A stretch of DNA of 28,245 nucleotides, from contig CAZWST010000017.1 of the NCBI GenBank assembly GCA_964636965.1, forward strand, positions 1 through 28,245, read 5' to 3'. Position 1 is the first letter of the stretch, and every line of letters begins with the position of its first letter. A model generated the notes under the pieces. The model did no database searches. It saw nothing but the letters and a program-made list of their open reading frames with translations, and was not told the DNA's origin. A program made the position numbers and the translations under genes. Below, piece by piece: positions 22,024-28,245 of this stretch. The stretch is from CAG-582 sp964636965 (GTDB lineage Bacteria; Bacillota_I; Bacilli_A; RF39; UBA660).

Positions 22024-24079
22024 GAAGTTTTTTAAAAACAGGGTGGTTTTAAATACAATTATACTTACATTATTTACTTACATAACCGAAATGATTGTAA
22101 GAATATTTACTGGAGCACCATTTTATGATTTTGCAGTAGTAAGAATATTATTATCATCAATAATAGTTAGCTTATTAGTTTCTTTTATCGGGCATTTTTT
22201 ACCAAAATTAGGACAAAGGATATTAAATATTATTTATATTTTAGTTATTGGTATATTAGAATTTGCTGAATTTGGATTATCAAGTTATATTGGTTTCTTT
22301 TTAGGAATAGGAAATGCTGATCAAGGAACAAAAGTTGGAGAATTTATTAAAGATTTCTTTTCATCTTATAAACCAGTACATTACACCATATTAATTCCTT
22401 TAGTATTGTTTTTAGTATACTATATCATCTTTGATAGAATAATAAATAAAAATACAAAAAGAAATAATGATTTTTCAATGATCCAAAAAGTATATATTGA
22501 ATTAGTAACGGTAGTTATAATAATTTTACTAAGTGCTGGTTACTATGCTACGATAAGACTAGATAACTTTAAAAATAAACTTCAAACAGAAAGTAATTAT
22601 TCTCTTTGGTTATATCCAGAAAATTCAAATCTTACAGTAAATAACTTTGGAGTAGCAATGTTTGTCTTCTGTGATATAAAATCTAATATTCTAGGTATAG
22701 ATGCTGATTATGTAATGAATTTGGAAGCAAAAAATAAAAAGACAGAAAACTCAGTTGATGTATTTGAAGAAGTTGTTCCAAAAGAATTAGAAAGAACTAT
22801 TGATGATACTGCATGGAAGAAGTTAGCATCATCTACTACAGATTCAACTTATAAAACACTTAATAACTATTTTATTAATAGAAGTATAACACCTAAAAAT
22901 GATCATACAGGTAAATTTGAAGGTAAAAATCTAATAATTATAATGATGGAATCTGTAAATGAAATCGCTATTTATAATAAAGAATATTTCCCAACGCTTT
23001 ATAAGATGTATCATGAAGGAATATCTTTTAAAAATAATTATTCACCAAGAAATAATTGTTCAACGGGAAATAATGAATTCACTGTTTTATCAAGTTTATT
23101 TACTATAAATAACACTTGTACAGCAAATGCTTATGCTTCAAATAAATATCCCGAAGCAGTATTTAATATATTTAATAATGCTGGTTATAAGACGAGCGGA
23201 TATCATGATTACACACAAAAATTTTATAGACGTGCTAAGACTATTCCTAATTTAGGAGCAAATAAATATTATGGAGTAGAGGATTTAAAAATACCTTACT
23301 CAACAGATTATACTGAAGCAGATGACAAAGACATGTTTAAAGCTGCTAAAAAATACTACATGGATGAAGATAAATTTATGGCGTATTTTGCTACAGTAAC
23401 TCCTCATCAATCTTATATTGATTCCCAAATTTGTTCTGATAGATATTATGATAAATATCGTGATTTAGGATATTCATCGAACCTTTCAAGATATTTATCT
23501 AAATTACAAGTTATGGATGAAGCATTTGCAGAATTACTAAACGAACTTAAAGAAAGTGGAAAATTAGAGGATACTGTTATTGCTGTATTTGGAGATCACT
23601 TCCCATATGGATTAGCCGATTCACAAATTAATGAGTATTTTAATAAGAATAATGCTGGATATACAATAAATCGTAATTCAACACAAAATAAAAACGTTGA
23701 CAAGACACCAATGTTCATTTATAATTCAGGAAGTGAACCAGAAGTAGTCGAGGAATACACAACTTTAATTGATTTATTACCAACACTATTAAATCTATTT
23801 AATCTTGATTATGATCCACGTCTTTATTTAGGATCGGACGTATTCTCTAAAGCACATGCCTCTAGAGCAGTATTTGCCGATGGTTCATGGACAAATGAAA
23901 GAGGATATTATCATGCTCCTAATAGTAGTATGAAATACGTTGATGGCGCATCTAAATATACTAATGAAGAATTAATATATATTAATCAAGAAATATCTAC
24001 TAGACAAAAGATGAGTGCATCAGCAATAAAATCTAATTACTTTAACTATTTAGGAGAAGGAATAAAGAAAAATAAGTAA
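22016..24079 (+). CDS. LtaS-like membrane sulfatase (phosphoglycerol transferase family)
   Basis: Five hydrophobic helices in residues about 10-180 anchor an extracellular alkaline-phosphatase/sulfatase-type domain (about 300-640), the layout of lipoteichoic acid synthase. Metal and catalytic motifs: IIIMMESVNE with E312; NNCSTGNNEFT with T350 as the likely nucleophile; VTPHQSYID; VFGDHFPYG with D527 and H528. The length of 687 aa fits LtaS-like proteins. AGGAG at 22002-22006 serves the ATG, which overlaps the end of rnhB. A role in transferring glycerolphosphate or another phospho-group to a surface polymer is inferred. It lies where dprA usually stands. Confidence 0.85.
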   Translation: MIKKFFKNRVVLNTIILTLFTYITEMIVRIFTGAPFYDFAVVRILLSSIIVSLLVSFIGHFLPKLGQRILNIIYILVIGILEFAEFGLSSYIGFFLGIGNADQGTKVGEFIKDFFSSYKPVHYTILIPLVLFLVYYIIFDRIINKNTKRNNDFSMIQKVYIELVTVVIIILLSAGYYATIRLDNFKNKLQTESNYSLWLYPENSNLTVNNFGVAMFVFCDIKSNILGIDADYVMNLEAKNKKTENSVDVFEEVVPKELERTIDDTAWKKLASSTTDSTYKTLNNYFINRSITPKNDHTGKFEGKNLIIIMMESVNEIAIYNKEYFPTLYKMYHEGISFKNNYSPRNNCSTGNNEFTVLSSLFTINNTCTANAYASNKYPEAVFNIFNNAGYKTSGYHDYTQKFYRRAKTIPNLGANKYYGVEDLKIPYSTDYTEADDKDMFKAAKKYYMDEDKFMAYFATVTPHQSYIDSQICSDRYYDKYRDLGYSSNLSRYLSKLQVMDEAFAELLNELKESGKLEDTVIAVFGDHFPYGLADSQINEYFNKNNAGYTINRNSTQNKNVDKTPMFIYNSGSEPEVVEEYTTLIDLLPTLLNLFNLDYDPRLYLGSDVFSKAHASRAVFADGSWTNERGYYHAPNSSMKYVDGASKYTNEELIYINQEISTRQKMSASAIKSNYFNYLGEGIKKNK

Positions 24080-24110
24080 TTCAAGTAAATAAAAGAACTG
24101 GAGGAAATTT

Positions 24111-26132
24111 ATGAAACTAGTAATAGTTGAGTCCCCTGCCAAAACACATACAATTGGCGCTTATTTAGGAAGTAATTATAAAGTTGTATCAAGTAAGGGT
24201 CACATTCGTGACCTTTCTACAACTGGGAAGTTTGGTTTAGGTGTAAATGTAGATGGAAATTTTGAACCAAACTATATACCAATTCCCGGAAAGAAAAAAG
24301 ATATAAATGATTTAAAGAAAGATATTAAAGAAAGTGAATTTATCTATCTTGCAACCGACCCAGACCGTGAAGGAGAAGCGATAAGTTGGCACCTTTATGA
24401 TACTTTAGAAATAAAAGATGATATGTATGAAAGAATAGTTTTCAATGAAATAACGGAAGGAGCCGTTAAAGAAGCATTTAATCACGCTAGAAAAATTGAT
24501 TATAATCTTGTTAAATCACAAGAAACAAGAAGAATACTTGATCGTATCATCGGTTTTAGATTATCTAAATTAATGCAATCCAAAACTGGCGGAAAATCAG
24601 CAGGACGTGTTCAATCAGTTGCTTTAAAATTAATTGTTGATAGGGAAAGAGAAATTGAAGCTTTCATCCCAGAAGAATATTGGAATATAACAGCACACTT
24701 CAAAGAGTTTGATAGCATCTTAGAAAAATATAAAAATGAAAAATTAGATATTCATAATGAAGATGAAGTAAAAGATATACTTTCAAAACTAAGTGAAGAT
24801 TTTAAAATTGAATCAATCGAACAAAAAGAAAAGAATAGAAGTGGAGTAATGCCATTTACAACTTCTACACTTCAACAAGCTTGTATTAATAAATTTAATT
24901 ATAATTCTACTAAAGTTATGAGCGTTGCACAAAAACTATATGAAGGTATCAATATAGGAAGTGAAACAGTAGGTTTAATCACATACATGCGTACTGACTC
25001 AACAAGACTTTCACCAGTATTTATAAATGATGCTTTTAAATATATCAAAGATAACTTTGGTGAAAATTATGTTGGTGCAGTTAAAAAGAGTAAGAAAAAA
25101 GAAAATGTCCAAGATGCCCATGAAGCAATAAGACCAACTAGTATATATCGTACACCAGAAAGCATAAAAAAATACTTATCAAGTGATGAATATAAAATAT
25201 ATTCAATAATTTATGCTCGAGCACTAGCTTCCCTTATGAAAGATGCTAAAGTTCTTGCTACGACTGTTATACTAGATAATAATAACTATAAATTTAAGAC
25301 AACTGGACAAATTTTAATTTTTGATGGATTCTTAAAAGCTTATAAAGATTATTCAGTATCAAACGATGTAATACTACCTGATTTTAAAGAATTTAATGGT
25401 ACTGTCTCAACAAAAGATATTGAAACAGAACAAAAATTTACTAAACCAGTAAGTAGATATACAGAAGCTACTTTAATTGAAGAAATGGAAAGCTTAGGAA
25501 TTGGCCGTCCAAGTACCTACGCTACAACTATGAAAACTTTAAAAGACCGTGATTATGTCCACGTAGAAGAAAAAAAGTTTCATCCTACCGAAATGGGAAT
25601 TGAAACAACAGATAAATTACAAGAATTTTTTTCAAATATCATAAATGTTGAATACACAGCTGAAATGGAGTCAGACTTAGATAAAATAGCTGATGATAAT
25701 CTGGATAATATTAAGGTTTTAAGAACATTCTATGATGCCTTTGAGCCATTAGTAAAAACAGCTTTCACTGAAATGGAGAAAAAAGCACCAAAGCTAACAG
25801 GAGAGAAATGCCCAGAATGTGGAAGTGACTTAGTTATTAGAAAAGGAAAATATGGAGAGTTTACTGCTTGTAGTAACTATCCAACTTGCAAATACGTAAA
25901 ACAAGAGAAAAAAGAGATTGTAACTATTTGCAAATGTCCTAAATGTGATGGGGATATTATAGAAAAAAGAACACGAAGAGGAAAAACTTTCTATGGATGT
26001 AATAAATATCCTAAATGTGATGTAGCACTTTGGGATATGCCTACTGGAGAATTATGTCCTGAATGTCGCTCCTTATTAGTAACTAAAAAAGACGAGATTA
26101 AATGCTCTAATTGTGAATATAAAAAATCCTAA
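24111..26132 (+). CDS. topA: DNA topoisomerase I (type IA)
   Basis: Relaxes negative supercoils through a transient 5'-phosphotyrosine bond. The TOPRIM domain starts KLVIVESPAKTHTI (E7) and has DPDREGEAISWH (D83, D85, E87). The active-site Tyr is Y292 in LITYMRTDSTRLS. SLGIGRPSTYATTM follows around 451. The C-terminus has three zinc-ribbon units: CPEC...C..YPTC, CPKC...C.KYPKC and a shorter CPEC...CSNC. The length of 673 aa is typical of Firmicutes TopA. A TGGAGG ribosome site precedes it; it is last in its operon and is closed by a terminator. Confidence 0.97.
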   Translation: MKLVIVESPAKTHTIGAYLGSNYKVVSSKGHIRDLSTTGKFGLGVNVDGNFEPNYIPIPGKKKDINDLKKDIKESEFIYLATDPDREGEAISWHLYDTLEIKDDMYERIVFNEITEGAVKEAFNHARKIDYNLVKSQETRRILDRIIGFRLSKLMQSKTGGKSAGRVQSVALKLIVDREREIEAFIPEEYWNITAHFKEFDSILEKYKNEKLDIHNEDEVKDILSKLSEDFKIESIEQKEKNRSGVMPFTTSTLQQACINKFNYNSTKVMSVAQKLYEGINIGSETVGLITYMRTDSTRLSPVFINDAFKYIKDNFGENYVGAVKKSKKKENVQDAHEAIRPTSIYRTPESIKKYLSSDEYKIYSIIYARALASLMKDAKVLATTVILDNNNYKFKTTGQILIFDGFLKAYKDYSVSNDVILPDFKEFNGTVSTKDIETEQKFTKPVSRYTEATLIEEMESLGIGRPSTYATTMKTLKDRDYVHVEEKKFHPTEMGIETTDKLQEFFSNIINVEYTAEMESDLDKIADDNLDNIKVLRTFYDAFEPLVKTAFTEMEKKAPKLTGEKCPECGSDLVIRKGKYGEFTACSNYPTCKYVKQEKKEIVTICKCPKCDGDIIEKRTRRGKTFYGCNKYPKCDVALWDMPTGELCPECRSLLVTKKDEIKCSNCEYKKS

Positions 26133-26142
26133 GGGATTTTTT
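26121..26142 (+). terminator. intrinsic terminator after topA
   Basis: Perfect stem AAAAAATCC / GGATTTTTT with loop TAAG; the TAA of that loop is the topA stop codon. Confidence 0.88.
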
Positions 26143-26158
26143 ATTTTGAAAGAAAACA

Positions 26159-26186
26159 TTTACATTTAAATCGAGTATGCTATAAT
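26159..26186 (+). promoter_or_regulatory. promoter for the 235-aa gene
   Basis: TTTACA, a 16-base spacer, then TATAAT (26181-26186) with TGC before it. The AAAGGAGA ribosome site follows closely. Confidence 0.75.
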
Positions 26187-26205
26187 AATCAAAAAGGAGA
26201 ATAAT

Positions 26206-26913
26206 ATGAAAAAATTAACAACTTTTATAAACGGAATAATCGAATGTGGAAATGCTGAATTTATAGAAGCAACAGATAAAGAAAATGCGGTTTTATCCAC
26301 TAGTATTTATTTTGATGCTCAAGGAAATCTATATGTTTTTGGATTAGAAAAAACTTACGACAAGCCTTATTTTGTAAATGGTAAGGTAAATTTAGAAGCA
26401 GATTTAGTATCTGTAAATCCAATTGATCCTGTATATGAATCATATGATGAAATATTTGCAAGAGTAGCAAAATCTAATGTTGACTCTATTGCTTCTGTTA
26501 TATGGACAAATGATAATGAACAAAATGAAATCCCTGATAAGGAAAAGAAAATAATATTTAATATGGCAGAATTATTATTAGGAATAAGTAACCATGATAT
26601 TATTAGAACTGTTTCTACAAGTTTAGATTATTTAGGAAAAATAATGGTAGAATCAGTGCTTGATAGTACGAATTTAGAACTAACTAAAAATAAAAATATT
26701 GAATCCGTTGCAAGTTCCGAAGAAGCATTTTTAGATCGATTTAATACTATTCTTGAATTATCTAAAAAACTACGAGATAATAATTTATCAAAAGATGAAT
26801 ATTATAAAGTATATCCTGAGTGGAATAGACTATATGAAGACCGTATTTTTAATAAATGTCCTTTACAGCCTGAAAGTAAAGAAAATAAAGGCAATCTATT
26901 GACAATAAATTAA
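26206..26913 (+). CDS. unknown 235-aa protein upstream of hisS
   Basis: No family recognised. It appears soluble and acidic. The first ~80 residues look strand-rich (AVLSTSIYFDAQGNLYVFGLEKTYDKPYF suggests a beta-hairpin domain); the rest is helical. No signal, membrane helix or catalytic motif is seen. It has its own good promoter and an AAAGGAGA ribosome site. The promoter of the T-box/hisS transcript overlaps its last codons, and no terminator separates the two, so some transcription could read into the T-box. Confidence 0.82.
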   Translation: MKKLTTFINGIIECGNAEFIEATDKENAVLSTSIYFDAQGNLYVFGLEKTYDKPYFVNGKVNLEADLVSVNPIDPVYESYDEIFARVAKSNVDSIASVIWTNDNEQNEIPDKEKKIIFNMAELLLGISNHDIIRTVSTSLDYLGKIMVESVLDSTNLELTKNKNIESVASSEEAFLDRFNTILELSKKLRDNNLSKDEYYKVYPEWNRLYEDRIFNKCPLQPESKENKGNLLTIN

Positions 26914-26927
26914 TAAATAACTATAAT
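26899..26927 (+). promoter_or_regulatory. consensus promoter for the T-box/hisS transcript
   Basis: Perfect TTGACA (26899-26904) and perfect TATAAT (26922-26927) separated by 17 bases. The -35 lies inside the end of the upstream gene. Start near 26934. Confidence 0.92.
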
Positions 26928-26933
26928 TAGTAT

Positions 26934-27133
26934 ATAAATTTTTGTAAGGGAGACCCGACTTAATAATTAAGTATTAAAGAGAAGGCTAGCTGGTGGAAAT
27001 GCCTAATACGTATTATTTTGATAACACTTCCATAATGCAAAACGCTTGTCGCGTTAAAACAGATAAAGAGTACCTATGTAAAGTAAGGTGGCACCGCGGA
27101 TTCGTTCGTCCTTACGTTTATATAGGTTTTTTT
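26934..27133 (+). promoter_or_regulatory. T-box riboswitch controlling hisS
   Basis: The canonical T-box AAGGTGGCACCGCGG is at 27085-27099. Stem I features lie before it: AGTA at 26970-26973, AGAGAAGGC, and a distal loop GCTGGTGGAAAT closed by AGGC/GCCT. The candidate specifier region GATAACACTTCC (27020-27031) contains CAC (His) at 27025-27027 and overlapping AAC (Asn) at 27023-27025. Uncharged tRNA should stabilise the antiterminator through the TGGC bulge; otherwise the terminator at 27073-27133 forms. The class is certain; the amino acid sensed is not settled. Confidence 0.93.
27073..27133 (+). terminator. T-box-controlled terminator
   Basis: Outer stem CCTATGTAAAGTAAGG pairs with CCTTACGTTTATATAGG, followed by seven T (27127-27133). 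The 5' arm and the T-box sequence overlap the antiterminator, so the two structures exclude each other. Confidence 0.85.
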
Positions 27134-27154
27134 AGTTTAAAAGGAGGAGAAAAA

Positions 27155-28245
27155 ATGATAACAAAACAAAAAGGAACATATGATATATATGGGGATTTAG
27201 CAAAAAAACGCGCTTATGTAGATGAAATATTAGCATCACTTTGTGAAAAATATAACTATGGATATATTGAAACTCCAGTATTTGAAGCTAGTGAACTATT
27301 CCATAGAGGTGTTGGAGAAACTACCGATATGGTAAAGAAAGAAACATATGATTTTAAAGATCGTGGTGAAAGAGATTTAACACTAAGACCAGAGGGAACT
27401 GCAGGAGTAGTAAGATGGTTTATTGAAAATAAATTATATGGTAATATGACTGATCCAGTAAAAGTATACTATAACATGAAAATGTATAGATACGAACGTC
27501 CTCAAAGTGGTAGAAATAGAGAATTTACTCAATGGGGATTTGAATGCTTTGGATCAGATGATGTAATGAGTGATGCAGAAGTTATTTCACTTGCTTATAA
27601 TGCTTATCGTCTACTTGGACTAGATGATGTAACTATTAAACTTAATACATTAGGCGATACTGAGTCAAGAAATAATTATCGTGATGCTTTAGTTGCGTAT
27701 TTTAAACCACAAATTGAATCTTTATGCGAAGATTGCAAAGAAAGATTAGAAAAAAATCCTTTAAGAATCCTAGATTGCAAAGTTGATGCTGAAAGCGAAA
27801 TATTAAAGAATGCTCCTAAAACAATAGATTATTTAAATAAAGAATCAAAAGAAAGATTTGAAAAATTACAAGAATTACTTGATATGATGGATATTAATTA
27901 TGAAGTAGATACATCACTTGTAAGAGGTTTAGATTACTATAATCACACTGTCTTTGAAGTAGTTCTTAATAATTCCTATGCCTTAGGTGGTGGAGGAAGA
28001 TACAATGGACTTGTAGAAACCCTTGATGGACCACATACACCTGCTGTTGGATTTGCAATGGGTTATGATAGAACTATTCTTGCTATGGAAGAAAATGGTG
28101 TTAATATACCTATAAATGATTCAATTGATGTATATATCTTATATGTATCAGATACAGAAAAAGAAACAGCAGCTTATTTAACTCAAGATTTAAGATTAAA
28201 TGGGTTTATTACAGAAACTGATATTCTAAATAAATCTTTAAAAGC
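27155..28245 (+). CDS. hisS: histidyl-tRNA synthetase, 3' end beyond the window
   Basis: Class II aminoacyl-tRNA synthetase that charges tRNA-His. 363 codons are present and remain open at the right edge. Seen: the opening KQKGTYDIYGDLA, motif 2 region MYRYERPQSGRNREFTQWGFE with the binding arginines, the histidine-specific segment LVRGLDYYNHTVFEV, and motif 3 area GGGGRYNGL ... GFAMGYDRTIL. The C-terminal anticodon-binding domain has just begun (VYILYVSDTEKE). An AAAGGAGGAG ribosome site precedes ATG 27155. It is controlled by the T-box just upstream; in many Firmicutes aspS follows, but that lies outside the window. Confidence 0.96.
   Translation, partial: MITKQKGTYDIYGDLAKKRAYVDEILASLCEKYNYGYIETPVFEASELFHRGVGETTDMVKKETYDFKDRGERDLTLRPEGTAGVVRWFIENKLYGNMTDPVKVYYNMKMYRYERPQSGRNREFTQWGFECFGSDDVMSDAEVISLAYNAYRLLGLDDVTIKLNTLGDTESRNNYRDALVAYFKPQIESLCEDCKERLEKNPLRILDCKVDAESEILKNAPKTIDYLNKESKERFEKLQELLDMMDINYEVDTSLVRGLDYYNHTVFEVVLNNSYALGGGGRYNGLVETLDGPHTPAVGFAMGYDRTILAMEENGVNIPINDSIDVYILYVSDTEKETAAYLTQDLRLNGFITETDILNKSLK

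Noticed and set aside
1..28245. CRISPR arrays, tRNA/rRNA genes, insertion sequences or phage genes
   Set aside because: No spaced direct repeats, no tRNA-like cloverleaf, and no transposase, integrase or structural phage motifs were seen on either strand.
1..28245. Mycoplasma-type code with TGA as tryptophan
   Set aside because: TGA ends genes (for example the glycosylase at 12204-12206 and the 139-aa gene at 16191-16193), and Trp is encoded by TGG in recognised proteins.

Overview
The window is AT-rich, densely packed DNA from a low-GC Firmicutes relative. I infer a Bacilli-class gut-type lineage near the RF39/Erysipelotrichales/Mollicutes boundary, probably uncultured. Supporting signs are strong AGGAGG ribosome sites, TTGACA/TATAAT promoters (many with an extended TGn -10), intrinsic terminators with U-tracts, a T-box before hisS, an LtaS-type sulfatase, and TGA used as an ordinary stop (standard code, not the mycoplasma code). 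Almost all genes are on the plus strand.

Layout. 1-3416: a clipped minus-strand tyrosine-rich ORF, then an operon ruvA - HAD nucleotidase - ruvB - degenerate HD-GYP protein, closed by a terminator. 3436-6446: queA - unknown 152-aa protein - tgt - pilin-like membrane protein, which makes the queuosine tRNA modification plus two unassigned products. It ends in a bidirectional terminator shared with a convergent orphan gene (6426-7316, minus). 7410-8659: rplS behind a probable L19 leader, then lepB. 8661-20518: about 12 kb of accessory genes: an M3B peptidase with an N-formylglutamate-amidohydrolase/GNAT fusion; a Fe-S uracil-DNA-glycosylase-like protein with a three-gene surface-protein set of unknown function; NUDIX plus Maf nucleotide sanitation; a SAM methyltransferase; an ADP-ribosyltransferase-like protein with an aldo/keto reductase; and a broken two-TM protein. 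20511-26142: rbgA - rnhB - LtaS-like sulfatase - topA. 26159-28245: an unknown 235-aa gene, then a T-box leader and hisS, which runs off the right edge.

The order rplS - lepB - rbgA - rnhB - (dprA) - topA is a familiar Firmicutes backbone. Here it is split by the accessory block, and an LtaS-like gene sits where dprA is usually found. The least explained part is 12212-16193: a lipoprotein, a single-pass membrane protein with a large predicted outside domain, and a small soluble protein. The lipoprotein appears frameshifted by one missing base in an A-run. The same kind of lesion breaks the small two-TM gene near 20225, so sequencing or assembly indels, transcriptional slippage or real decay all need to be considered.

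All functional calls come from motif reading by eye. No alignment, HMM or structure prediction was run.
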